Shown piece after piece: positions 24,565 to 32,546 of a stretch of DNA of 35,723 nt. Numbering within the stretch: position 1 is the stretch's first letter; each line of letters begins with the position of its first letter. A model generated the notes under the pieces. It saw only the letters and a list, made by a program, of their open reading frames with translations. It was not told the origin of the DNA and searched no databases. Source of the DNA: Gemmatimonadaceae bacterium (GTDB lineage: Bacteria > Gemmatimonadota > Gemmatimonadetes > Gemmatimonadales > Gemmatimonadaceae); NCBI GenBank assembly GCA_025931335.1, contig JAICNG010000032.1:1-35723 (forward strand), read 5' to 3'. The translations under genes and the position numbers were made by a program.

Positions 24565-24899
24565 GCGAACGCCGAGCCTTCTCGATGGTCCGGGCAATCA
24601 CCCATCACGCGTGAGAAAAGCGACGCTCACGCGCTCCGTTCCCAACGGTTTTCAATACGTACGAAGAAGGGCGATGGGGGGCGATCCCACGACTTTCGTC
24701 GTTTCCCAAACTGCCCACACTCCCCCCGGAGTTGTCCCCCCACCGCTTCACCTGCCGCGCACCTGCAACGGCGCGCGTGGGCCGAAAATGACCCCGCTAC
24801 GCACTAGACCGACGAGCACCGTTTGGGGCAACATCTGGCGCGCCAGGCGTCCGATTCGCGCGCTTGCGCGCCCCGAAGCGGGACCGTAGCGTCCGCGCC

Positions 24900-25877
24900 G
24901 TGTTCGCCGACGTCACCGCCGCCGATGTGCGCCGAGCGGCCGAGCGCCTGCGCGGCGTGGTTCGGCGGACGGAGCTGCGTCGTGCGACGCGTCTCTCGGC
25001 ACGCGCGCGTCACGACGTCTGGCTCAAGCTCGAGAACGACCAGCTCACCGGCTCGTTCAAGATTCGGGGCGCGTACAACGCGATTGCCTCGCTGCCGTCG
25101 GAGCTGCGCGCGCGCGGCGTCGTCACCGCGAGCGCCGGGAATCATGGGCGTGGTGTCGCGCTCGCCACCGAGCGATTCGGCGTGCCCGCGACGATCTTCG
25201 TCCCGCGCACGGCGCCGCGCGTCAAGATCGAGGGCATGCGGGCGTGCGGCGCGACGATCGATGCCGAATCGGCGCACTATGACGAGGCGCACGCGCGCGC
25301 CATCGCATTCGCTGACGCCAGCGGCATGGTCTACCTCGATCCATGCGTGGGTGGGCCGCTCGTGGCTGGCCAGGGCACCGTCGCACTCGAGATCGTCGAG
25401 CAGCTACCGGACGTGCAGTCGGTGATCGTTCCCGTCGGCGGCGGCGGTCTGGTCGGCGGCATGGGCGCGTTTCTTCGTGCGACGGCACCGAGCGTCCGCA
25501 TCATCGGGGCGCAGAGCGTCGCGACGGACGCGATGGCCCGATCACTCGCCGCGGGGCGGGTCGTCGACATTCCGGTCGTCCCCACGCTGGCTGACGGTCT
25601 CGCGGGCGCGATCGATGAGCATGGCCTCGACGTCGGCCGTCACGCGCTCGATGAGATGGTGACGGTCGAGGAATCGCAGATCGCCGACGCGATCCGCGTG
25701 CTCGCGCTCGATGAGAAGGTCACCGCGGAGGGATCGGGAGCGGTCGGGGTGGCGGCGCTGCTGACCGGATCCGCGCGGGTGGTCGATCCGGTCGTCGTCG
25801 TGATCAGCGGCGGAAACATCGACGAGGACGTGCTCGACGACATACTACAAGGAGAAAGAGAGGCGAAGGAGGAATGA
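24900..25877 (+). CDS. PLP-dependent threonine/serine dehydratase-like enzyme
   Basis: Likely deaminates L-threonine or L-serine to a 2-oxo acid in the cytoplasm. The protein is 325 residues from the GTG at 24900; a TTG at 24864 would add 12 residues, but the family usually starts close to ADVRRAAERLRGVV. The PLP lysine is K54 in GSFKIRGAYNA. The substrate loop is SAGNHGRGVALA, the phosphate-binding loop is VPVGGGGLVGG, and the C-terminal serine-region equivalent is VISGGNID. No regulatory ACT domain follows, so it resembles the short catabolic or racemase/dehydratase forms rather than biosynthetic IlvA. Racemase activity is an alternative. Its stop lies inside a hairpin arm. Confidence 0.88.
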   Translation: MFADVTAADVRRAAERLRGVVRRTELRRATRLSARARHDVWLKLENDQLTGSFKIRGAYNAIASLPSELRARGVVTASAGNHGRGVALATERFGVPATIFVPRTAPRVKIEGMRACGATIDAESAHYDEAHARAIAFADASGMVYLDPCVGGPLVAGQGTVALEIVEQLPDVQSVIVPVGGGGLVGGMGAFLRATAPSVRIIGAQSVATDAMARSLAAGRVVDIPVVPTLADGLAGAIDEHGLDVGRHALDEMVTVEESQIADAIRVLALDEKVTAEGSGAVGVAALLTGSARVVDPVVVVISGGNIDEDVLDDILQGEREAKEE

Positions 25878-25914
25878 GGAGTGAGGGAGGCTTCCTCGTT
25901 CCTCGGTCCTCGTT
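25868..25914. repeat. Intergenic wobble-paired hairpin of ~7-bp repeats
   Basis: The left arm repeats AGGAATG, AGGAGTG, AGGGAGG. The right arm repeats TTCCTCG, TTCCTCG, GTCCTCG. Folded as RNA, most positions pair, several through G-U. It contains the stop codon of the dehydratase (25875-25877) and precedes the RNase Z start by 19 bp. Confidence 0.55.
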
Positions 25915-25932
25915 CGTTAGTATCTTCTCCCC

Positions 25933-26898
25933 ATGTCCCTGGCCCTGCGATTCCTCGGTACATCCGCCGCGCGTCCCACCGTCGAGCGGAACGTCAGCTC
26001 GCTCGCGCTCATCCGCGAGGGAGAGACGATGCTGTTCGATTGCGGCGAGGGAACGCAGCGGCAGATGATGCGCTACGGGATCTCGTTCGTGCTCGAGGAC
26101 ATCTTCTTCACCCACCTGCATGCCGACCATGTGATCGGCGTCATCGGGCTCATGCGGACGATGGCCCTCCAGGGGCGCACGGAAGCGCTGCGTCTGTGGG
26201 GACCGCGGGGATCGAGCCGGCACCTGCGCCGCGCGTCGGAGTTCGGGGTGGAGCGCGTGGGCTTTCGCGTCGACGTGAATGAAGTGCAGGCGGGCGAGAC
26301 GATCAAGCGCAACGCCTACGCCATCGAGCCGTTCGCGGCCGATCACGGCGGCGGCCCGGCGTTAGGCTTCGCGCTGGTGGAGGAGGAGCGCCGGGGACGC
26401 TTCAATCCCGATCTCGCGCGCGAGATGGGCGTGCCGGAGGGGCCGCTGTGGGGACGGCTGCATCGCGGAGAGGCGGTGACCCTCCCCGACGGTCGCGTCG
26501 TCGACCCGGTGGTCCTCGTCGGTCCGCGCCGATCCGGGCGGAAGGTGGTGATCTCGGGCGACACGCGGCCGGCACAGACGGTCATCGATGCGTCGGCGCA
26601 CGCCGATGTGCTGGTGCACGAGGCGACCTTCGCCGATGAGGAAGCCGACCGCGCCCGGGAAACGGGGCATTCCACCGCGCGCGAAGCGGCTGCGATCGCC
26701 CGAGATGCGGCCGTCCGCCAGCTCGTCCTCACGCATTTCTCCGCGCGGTACTCGCGCGATGCATCGGAGCTTCTTCGGCAGGCACGTGAGGAGTTCGACG
26801 CGGTGGTGCTGGCCCGCGACGGGCTCGAGATCGAGGTGCCCTACCAGGACGAGACGGTACCGGAGGCGGTCGATCGCGAGGGCAGCCGCAGGGGGTGA
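25933..26898 (+). CDS. rnz: Ribonuclease Z (tRNA 3'-end endonuclease)
   Basis: Cleaves precursor tRNAs at the 3' side of the discriminator base. That is necessary here because neither tRNA in this window encodes CCA. The 321-residue length is that of the short bacterial form. LRFLGTSAARPTVERNVSS opens the fold, and FDCGEGTQRQMMRYG is the RNase Z signature. The zinc site is HLHADH (H61, H63, D65, H66), later ligands are the aspartate in ISGDTRP and the histidine in LTHFSARYS, and the region around HRGEAVTLPDGR is the flexible exosite arm. The ATG at 25933 is the only sensible start, though no ribosome site is obvious. Confidence 0.95.
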   Translation: MSLALRFLGTSAARPTVERNVSSLALIREGETMLFDCGEGTQRQMMRYGISFVLEDIFFTHLHADHVIGVIGLMRTMALQGRTEALRLWGPRGSSRHLRRASEFGVERVGFRVDVNEVQAGETIKRNAYAIEPFAADHGGGPALGFALVEEERRGRFNPDLAREMGVPEGPLWGRLHRGEAVTLPDGRVVDPVVLVGPRRSGRKVVISGDTRPAQTVIDASAHADVLVHEATFADEEADRARETGHSTAREAAAIARDAAVRQLVLTHFSARYSRDASELLRQAREEFDAVVLARDGLEIEVPYQDETVPEAVDREGSRRG

Positions 26899-27153
26899 CA
26901 GCCCGTCTCCGCGTCACTATGATTGGGGGCCCGAAACATCTGTCTCGCAGGTGTCGTTGCTCACAGCCCTCCGGCCACGACACGACCCCGTCTTTTCACC
27001 GAGTCCCTCGCCGACGACGAGGACGAGCGGCTCGTTAGGGGCTGCCCGTCGCGGCGACCGATGCGTCATCGGGTGTCGCAAGCGCGCCACTCTTGCACCC
27101 GGCGCCTCTGCCTCGCAGAGTTCGCGCCCCTCTCCTGTCCCGAGGTTTTGCCC

Positions 27154-28692
27154 ATGCGTCGTCTCGTACCTTTCCTTGGTATCGCTGCACTCGCGGCGTG
27201 CTCGGACTCGATGCCGGTCGAGCTCACCAGCGCGCGCGCACCCAGTCTGAACGCGGTGTCGGCGTCGGCCACCTCGCGCTACGTCGTGCTGTTCAAGGGC
27301 GGCGCGCCCACCGACTTCGCGAGCAGCATCGCCGCTCGCGGGGGCACCGTCGAGCTGCTGCATGAGGGCGCCGGCATCGCCATCGTCGCCGGGATTTCGG
27401 CCGACAACGCGGGTGCCATCGAGCAGAATGCGAGCGTCGAAGCTGTCGTCGCGGACTTCGAGTACCAGGGCGTGAATCACAAGGTCGAGCCGATGGTGGC
27501 CGAAGCCGGGCTGGCGTCGGAAGCGGAGACGCAGAGTCAGGCCAACCCCGCCACGGCGTTTTTCTTCCCGCGACAGTGGCACCACCGCGCCATCGGCGCC
27601 AACGTTGCGTGGGCCGCCGGGAGGCTTGGCTCGCCTGGCGTCGACGTGGCCATCCTCGACTCGGGTATCGATCACCTGTATCCCGATCTTGTCGGGCTCG
27701 TCGACCAGGGACGCGCACGTTCGTTCGTGCCCACGAACGGGACGAACCCAGTGCTGCCAACTGACGACCAGTTGATTGCGACGTTCTTCCCTGGCCGCCC
27801 CATCTGGAGCGACCTGAATGGCCACGGTTCGCACGTCGCCTCGACGGTGAGCAGCCTCGCGATCGTGAGCGCCGGCGTGACCTCGAGGGTGACGTTGATT
27901 CCGGTCAAGGTTCTGAACGCCCGCGGATTGGGCTCATTCACCGGCATTCTGAATGGGATCCTCTACGCGACCGACGCGGGAGCCGAGGTGATCAACATGA
28001 GCCTCGGTGCCGTCTTCCTCCGCGACGGCTACAGGGCGTTCACGAGAGTACTGGATGAAGTGACGAAGTACGCGCGGTCTGCGGGCGTAACAATCGTCGT
28101 CGCCGCAGGTAACGAGGCGCTTCCACTGCACCCGAGCAACAACGGCATCTACGGCGCGTTCTGCTCGACCAAGAACGTCATCTGCGTCTCGGCGACCGGC
28201 CCCAACGCCGGACCGCTGAACGGGCCGTACTCGCCCAGCGTCGACTTCCCCGCGATCTACACGAACTTTGGCCAGCAATTCATCGACGTCGCGGCTCCCG
28301 GCGGCAACTGGGCCGAGAACGCGCAGGGGCAGATCATCTCGGCCGTGGGCGTGTGGGCTGCGTGCTCCAAGACCGGCCTCACCTTCGTTGAGCCGCCGGT
28401 TCCGCCGGGCTCGCCGCCGGGGACGCCCCCGCCGCCGCCGTTCTATCGGAAGAACACGTGCTCGAACAACCCGAACTCGACGTACGCGTCGGGCTTCATT
28501 GGCACGAGCATGGCGTCGCCGCACGTCGCCGGCCTCGCGGCGCTCCTCGTCGAGCAGCTCGGACGGAGCCCGGAAGAGATCAAGTCGACGCTTGCCAGGA
28601 CGTCGGATGACATCGTCGACTTCGGCAAGCCAGGGAAGGATGACTTCTACGGCCACGGCCGGATCAACGTCCCCGCGGCTTTGGGACTGTAA
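27154..28692 (+). CDS. Subtilisin-like (S8) serine protease, lipid-anchored
   Basis: A 512-residue secreted protease. The lipobox LAAC near residue 16 predicts a lipoprotein. Residues ~42-105 (YVVLFKGGAPTDFA onwards) resemble an I9 inhibitor propeptide. The triad is D169 (ILDSGID), H224 (NGHGSHVAS) and S452 (GTSMASPHVAG), with the oxyanion asparagine in VVAAGNEA. A proline-rich stretch at about 28399-28440 interrupts the domain just before the serine motif and is flanked by cysteines (WAACSK and KNTCSNN), perhaps a disulfide-closed surface loop. The ATG at 27154 is chosen because the open frame upstream carries no signal-peptide character. It ends at a long hairpin. Confidence 0.93.
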   Translation: MRRLVPFLGIAALAACSDSMPVELTSARAPSLNAVSASATSRYVVLFKGGAPTDFASSIAARGGTVELLHEGAGIAIVAGISADNAGAIEQNASVEAVVADFEYQGVNHKVEPMVAEAGLASEAETQSQANPATAFFFPRQWHHRAIGANVAWAAGRLGSPGVDVAILDSGIDHLYPDLVGLVDQGRARSFVPTNGTNPVLPTDDQLIATFFPGRPIWSDLNGHGSHVASTVSSLAIVSAGVTSRVTLIPVKVLNARGLGSFTGILNGILYATDAGAEVINMSLGAVFLRDGYRAFTRVLDEVTKYARSAGVTIVVAAGNEALPLHPSNNGIYGAFCSTKNVICVSATGPNAGPLNGPYSPSVDFPAIYTNFGQQFIDVAAPGGNWAENAQGQIISAVGVWAACSKTGLTFVEPPVPPGSPPGTPPPPPFYRKNTCSNNPNSTYASGFIGTSMASPHVAGLAALLVEQLGRSPEEIKSTLARTSDDIVDFGKPGKDDFYGHGRINVPAALGL

Positions 28693-28700
28693 GACCAAGA

Positions 28701-28783
28701 GGGGATCAAGGGATCGGGGGGTCGGGGGATCGAGGGCGCAAAACGGCCCTCGATCCCCCGATCCCCCGCTCCCTTTGATCCCC
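28701..28783. terminator. Long near-perfect hairpin of 8-bp degenerate repeats between convergent genes
   Basis: Arms 28701-28736 and 28747-28783 pair almost perfectly (about two mismatches and one indel over 37 bp) around a 10-base loop. Each arm is a chain of 8-bp units such as GGGGATCA, AGGGATCG and GGGGATCG. It separates the convergent S8 protease and 97-residue genes and could end both transcripts, although no T-run follows. Confidence 0.8.
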
Positions 28784-28791
28784 GGCCTCCT

Positions 28792-29085
28792 CTACCCAGC
28801 GTGCGTCACCGGCGTACCGAGCGGGTTGTCCGCCGCGGCGATACGCATCGATCGCCGGAAATGCAGCGCGATGTCGCTCTCGCTGAGTCCTTTCATTATC
28901 TCGTCCACGTCGAGCCGCGCCGTCACGTTTCGCGCTTCGGGGCCGTCGATGTTCCGCCACGCGTACCGATCGAGCCGCGACGTGCGCCCGTTCGGATGGC
29001 GAAAGACGACCATCGCGTGACTCGCGCCGGGCAGCATGACTTCGACGCCCCACCGCACGCCGTCGGGTGCCTGAAAGGTAAGCAT
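28792..29085 (-). CDS. Small conserved-looking protein, unknown function
   Basis: A 97-residue cytoplasmic protein without signal or membrane segment. It has a beta-rich first half (FQAPDGVRWGVEVMLPG, AMVVFRHPNGRTSRLDRYAW) and a helical end (VDEIMKGLSESDIALHFRRS). It begins 2 bp after the stop of the DUF2203 gene, so both are translated from one message and may act together. No family is recognised. Confidence 0.7.
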   Translation of the reverse strand: MLTFQAPDGVRWGVEVMLPGASHAMVVFRHPNGRTSRLDRYAWRNIDGPEARNVTARLDVDEIMKGLSESDIALHFRRSMRIAAADNPLGTPVTHAG

Positions 29086-29087
29086 CG

Positions 29088-29483
29088 TTAGGTCATCATG
29101 CTGGGGACCAGTGGGCGCCGTCCGGCAAAGCCCGCATCACGCTCGTGCCAGTGCGCGACCTCCGGCTCCCCCAGCCGCCAGCACAGGTAGACGGGACGTC
29201 CGCCCATCTCGCCGGGAAAGTCCACCAGCCCGATGTCGAAGCCCTTCATCTCGACGCCGAGGTCGGTGAGCTCTCGAACGAAGCCGTCGATGCCTCGTGC
29301 GGCCGACTGAATGTCTCGCTGCAGGCGATCGATCCGAACCGCATCGGGCGACGGGGACGCCGCGAGCACGTCGAGTGACTTGACCAGCTCCTGCCACCGC
29401 GCGTACTGCTCCACGACGTCCTGGACGATGCGTCGCACGAGCGGCAGCGTGCGATTCGCCTGCTCGATAGTGAAGGTTCTCAT
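29088..29483 (-). CDS. DUF2203-family protein
   Basis: A 131-residue protein starting at the ATG at 29483. FTIEQANRTLPLVRRIVQDVV is the typical DUF2203 opening helix. A heptad-like helix around LQRDIQSAARGIDGFVRELTD follows, then a GVEMKGFDIGLVDFPGEM turn and VYLCWRLGE near the end. These small helical proteins have no established biochemical function. It forms a two-gene unit with the 97-residue protein and is divergent from the membrane HTH gene, with 86 bp between them. An in-frame extension to 29510 is rejected. Confidence 0.85.
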   Translation of the reverse strand: MRTFTIEQANRTLPLVRRIVQDVVEQYARWQELVKSLDVLAASPSPDAVRIDRLQRDIQSAARGIDGFVRELTDLGVEMKGFDIGLVDFPGEMGGRPVYLCWRLGEPEVAHWHERDAGFAGRRPLVPSMMT

Positions 29484-29569
29484 GTGGTGAACAGGGTGTG
29501 CACGCCGCATGCCCTGGTCAAGTGCGGTGGGGGTATGCGAGGTCGCGACGTCCAGCGATATTTCAGTCC

Positions 29570-30406
29570 ATGGCTCCCGCCGCCGACCGGATGACCGCCG
29601 CCGATTTGACGCGCGCCCGCGCGCTGCTCGGCATGTCGACCGGCGAGCTCGCGGCGGAAATCGGCCTCACTGAACCCGTCGTGCGAGCGTGGGAGGAGGG
29701 ATCGCTGCGGATCCCCCGCGAGTACGCCATGCAGATCGTCTGGCGCGCCGCCGTCGCCGAGCGACAGGCGGCGCTCGCGTCGAGCGGCTTGCCCGAGTGC
29801 ACCTGGGTGGCCCGCTGGATGGACGCCGCGCCGACACAGGGTGGCCCGGCCCAACGCCAGCATCTCGAGGCACTGCGGCGCCATGCGGCGATGTGTCCGC
29901 ACTGTACCGCACGCGCGCGCTTCGTCGAGCAGAACTTTCCCCCGATGCCCGACCCGCCCGTCCCGCAGGCCTTGCGTGCGCTGCGTGCCATGGGCACCGC
30001 GCTGCAACGGTTGCCACAGTGGCTGCGCGCCGCCGTGGTCGGCGCGATCGCCGTCGGCCTCATAACAGTCATGCGCGTCGCGGGAATGGCGGTGGGCAGC
30101 GACGGACCATCCCCGTTGGACGCGTTGCTCCTCATCGCGGGCTCGATCGTGGGCGGCGCTTACCTCGGCGCGGTCGCCGGCATCACGTACGTCATCGTGC
30201 GCGATCCGCTGCGGAAGATCGGGCGCGCCGGCGATTACCTCGCCGGCATCCTCTGCGTGTGGGCCTATCTCTTGGCATCGGTCATCCCAATGGAGCTGCT
30301 CACGGGGCGCCCCGCGTTCGCGACCCCCGATGATGCAGCGGCGCTCGCGCTCGGTGGCGCCGTCATCGGCGCGATCATCGGCCACTTCTGGTTTCGGCGA
30401 CGCTGA
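29570..30406 (+). CDS. Membrane-bound HTH protein with anti-sigma-like HX3CX2C motif
   Basis: A 278-residue protein combining three parts. Residues ~10-50 (LTRARALLGMSTGELAAEIG, then EPVVRAWEEGSLRIP) are an XRE-type helix-turn-helix. Residues 105-112 read H-AAM-C-PH-C, the zinc motif of ZAS anti-sigma domains. Residues ~140-278 contain about four hydrophobic helices, starting LRAAVVGAIAVGLITVM. The arrangement suggests a membrane-tethered regulator that could release or hide the DNA-binding part. No sigma factor gene lies next to it. The ATG at 29570 is used; one seven codons later (29591) is also possible. Neither has a ribosome site. Confidence 0.75.
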   Translation: MAPAADRMTAADLTRARALLGMSTGELAAEIGLTEPVVRAWEEGSLRIPREYAMQIVWRAAVAERQAALASSGLPECTWVARWMDAAPTQGGPAQRQHLEALRRHAAMCPHCTARARFVEQNFPPMPDPPVPQALRALRAMGTALQRLPQWLRAAVVGAIAVGLITVMRVAGMAVGSDGPSPLDALLLIAGSIVGGAYLGAVAGITYVIVRDPLRKIGRAGDYLAGILCVWAYLLASVIPMELLTGRPAFATPDDAAALALGGAVIGAIIGHFWFRRR

Positions 30407-30467
30407 GCGCGGCCCGCCGCATGAATGAGCACCCCCAAGCCCCAAGCCTTCCACCCGAGACGCACCC

Positions 30468-30737
30468 ATGACGACGAGCCCTGAGACCGACTGGATGAAT
30501 CACCCCGTGCTGCGCCGGCTGGTCGATGACGCAAGCAAGCTGACGCTGGCCGAGCGCATCACGCTGGTGAAAGGATTGATTCCGGGGATCGCGAATCAGC
30601 TCAGCCCGCGCGAGTACGAGGGGTTCGTCGCCGAGATGCAGCTCAAGGGCGAGCGATTCCACGAGGCGCAGTCACAGCCGGGTGAGGGGCGGGCCGCACG
30701 GCAGGTGCCTGGGGAGAGAGACCTCGAGGGCCGATGA
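30468..30737 (+). CDS. Small helical protein, unknown function
   Basis: An 89-residue acidic, mostly helical protein. The stretch VLRRLVDDASKLTLAERITLVKGL and the following LSPREYEGFVAEMQLKGERF look like two amphipathic helices, and the tail is disordered and charged. There is no signal or membrane segment. It lies 61 bp downstream of the membrane HTH gene on the same strand and may be co-transcribed with it. A long hairpin follows directly after its stop. Confidence 0.65.
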   Translation: MTTSPETDWMNHPVLRRLVDDASKLTLAERITLVKGLIPGIANQLSPREYEGFVAEMQLKGERFHEAQSQPGEGRAARQVPGERDLEGR

Positions 30738-30742
30738 TCTTC

Positions 30743-30866
30743 GGGATCAGGAGTCAGGAGTTAGGAATCAGGGGGTGTCATGGTGAAGGTGACAGGGAAC
30801 GGCTCGCCTCCTGGCACCTCTACCCCGACCCCCCCTGATCCCTGGCTCCTGACTCCTAACCCCTGA
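30743..30866. terminator. Imperfect long hairpin of 8-bp repeats between convergent genes
   Basis: The left arm 30743-30775 is built from units like ATCAGGAG, TCAGGAGT and TAGGAATC. The right arm 30827-30866 is its imperfect complement. A smaller TGTCA/TGACA stem lies in the loop. The right arm contains the stop codon of the thioesterase (TAG on minus, 30856-30858). Confidence 0.7.
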
Positions 30867-31374
30867 GTTCCGAGTTCCTCTCCTCGAGCCGCCTTCGCCT
30901 CCGCTCCTGAGCCGCCGCGTACCGGCGTTTCTCTTCTTGCGTCTCCGGCACCACCTGCGGAATCTCGATCGGGCGATGGTCCGGATCGATCGCGACGAAG
31001 GTGAGATAGCACGAGTTCGTGTGCCGGCGCGCACCCGTCGCCAGATCCTCCGCCTCCACGCGCACGCCCACCTCCATCGACGAGCGCCCGACGTAGTTCA
31101 CCGACGCCTTCAGGATCACGAGGTCGCCGAGCTGGATGGGCTCGCGGAAGTCGACGCGATCCACCGACACGGTGACGCAGTTCTTTCGCGCATGCCGAAT
31201 GGCCGCGACGGCGGCGACGCGATCGAGAAGCGAGAGAATCACGCCACCGAAGACGTGTCCGAGATTGTTGGCGTGCTGCGGCATCATCATCTCGGAGCTT
31301 TCGTGGCGCGACTCGCGAACGAAACGCGGCGCGAGCGTCGATTTGCGGCCGGCGGACTTCGATTTGGGGCTCAC
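30856..31374 (-). CDS. Hotdog-fold acyl-CoA thioesterase, YciA/BACH-like
   Basis: Hydrolyses acyl-CoA thioesters in the cytoplasm. The 172-residue single hotdog domain has the family's active-site segment NNLGHVFGGVILSLLDRVAAV and strands VTVSVDRVDFREPIQLGDLV. SSMEVGVRVEAEDL and the conserved CYLTFVAID follow. The C-terminus is a charged helix (EEKRRYAAAQERRRRRLEE) whose last codons lie inside a repeat hairpin. The GTG at 31374 overlaps the upstream lipoprotein stop by 4 bp (31371-31374), so translation is coupled. The preferred chain length is unknown. Confidence 0.9.
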   Translation of the reverse strand: MSPKSKSAGRKSTLAPRFVRESRHESSEMMMPQHANNLGHVFGGVILSLLDRVAAVAAIRHARKNCVTVSVDRVDFREPIQLGDLVILKASVNYVGRSSMEVGVRVEAEDLATGARRHTNSCYLTFVAIDPDHRPIEIPQVVPETQEEKRRYAAAQERRRRRLEERNSELRG

Positions 31375-32546
31375 AGGCGTGGAGTACGGGGTGATCGCGT
31401 GGTGGATGCCAGCCGCGTCGCTCGCTCACGCGAAGGACCCAGTGCGGTCCGCGACTGCTCCGAGTAGAGGGCGGCTTCATCGAATGCCCGGGTGAGCGCG
31501 CGACGCGTCGCGGGATCGAGGGGCGGCGCATCCAGCCAGAGCAGCGAGTAAGCGGGCGCCGAGATTCGCGCCACCGGCCACTCGCGGCCGGCGGAGTCGA
31601 GCATAGCGAGCGTCGCCCGATCCCCGGTCGCGTCGTATCGTGTGACGACCGACAGTCCGGGGCGCTCCCACCGATCGAGGCTCGAGTCGAACGGCGCGAC
31701 CGACAACGTGGCACGCACATCCGTCCACCAGGCGGCCGCCGAGTCGGCGATGATCGGCGCGAGGCTGATCATCATCCCTCCGGCGCGGGCGCCGTGGCCG
31801 GGCGCGAAGAACTGCACGGCGGGGACGCGTCCATCGCGAACGATCGCGAATGACGACGAGTCGAACTCGAAGTCGGCGATCGCGTCCGCTGCCGCGCGGG
31901 CGCGCGCGTCGGGTGACGCGAGCACCGAATCGAGAGCGAGCGAGAAGCGTCGTTTCCCTTCGGCGACGATGCGCGTCGCGATGCTGTCCCCGAACAGGCC
32001 GGCGAGGCTCGCCTGATCGCCCTTCTCCAGATCGAGAACGCCCCGGCGCGTGACGTGCCATTCGGCGCCTCCCTGAATCACGCCGTCCGCCCGGTACTCG
32101 TAGGACTGGTATGGACCGAACGCATCGAGCAGACCGATTTCCGCCGTGGCCTCGACGATGGGGTGCTCGCTCACCTCGTCGTCGGCCGAGACGCGCGGGT
32201 CGTTCGGATGCTCCTCGCGATACCAGCGCTCGAGGGACGCCGCGGTCGTGTCCTCGAAGATCGCCACCGAGTCACCCGTCAGAAGATCCCGGCGAAATAC
32301 GCGCTGTCCGACGATCACGGCCTCGTAGTGTGAGCGGTCGTCATCCGCGACGTAGATCTCGTGAAAGCGTCCGCGCAGGCGGGCGAGCTGAAGGGGGGCG
32401 CCGCGGATCTTGAGCCGGCCGTTCTGGCTCCGCACCCAGAAGCTCGAGTCCCCCGCGGCAATGAGGAACTCCGCCCCAGGAGGGGCCACGCGCTCCGTTC
32501 GACAGGCCGCGAGCACGAGGACGAGGAGCGGGACGAAACGCGACAT
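31371..32546 (-). CDS. Lipoprotein of unknown function
   Basis: A 391-residue protein with a type II signal peptide (VPLLVLVLAAC, lipobox LAAC). The mature part starts with a strand pattern (FLIAAGDSSFWVRSQNGRLKIRG) and continues FHEIYVADDDRSHYEAVIVGQRVFRRD, which resembles a beta-propeller-like start. The rest is mixed alpha/beta without known motifs; ADAIADFEFDSSSFAIV and the paired SLAPIIADSAAAWWTD are notable. It overlaps the thioesterase start and is divergent from the DUF4015 lipoprotein, with 105 bp between them. A longer in-frame extension upstream is rejected because it would bury the signal peptide. Confidence 0.78.
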   Translation of the reverse strand: MSRFVPLLVLVLAACRTERVAPPGAEFLIAAGDSSFWVRSQNGRLKIRGAPLQLARLRGRFHEIYVADDDRSHYEAVIVGQRVFRRDLLTGDSVAIFEDTTAASLERWYREEHPNDPRVSADDEVSEHPIVEATAEIGLLDAFGPYQSYEYRADGVIQGGAEWHVTRRGVLDLEKGDQASLAGLFGDSIATRIVAEGKRRFSLALDSVLASPDARARAAADAIADFEFDSSSFAIVRDGRVPAVQFFAPGHGARAGGMMISLAPIIADSAAAWWTDVRATLSVAPFDSSLDRWERPGLSVVTRYDATGDRATLAMLDSAGREWPVARISAPAYSLLWLDAPPLDPATRRALTRAFDEAALYSEQSRTALGPSRERATRLASTTRSPRTPRL

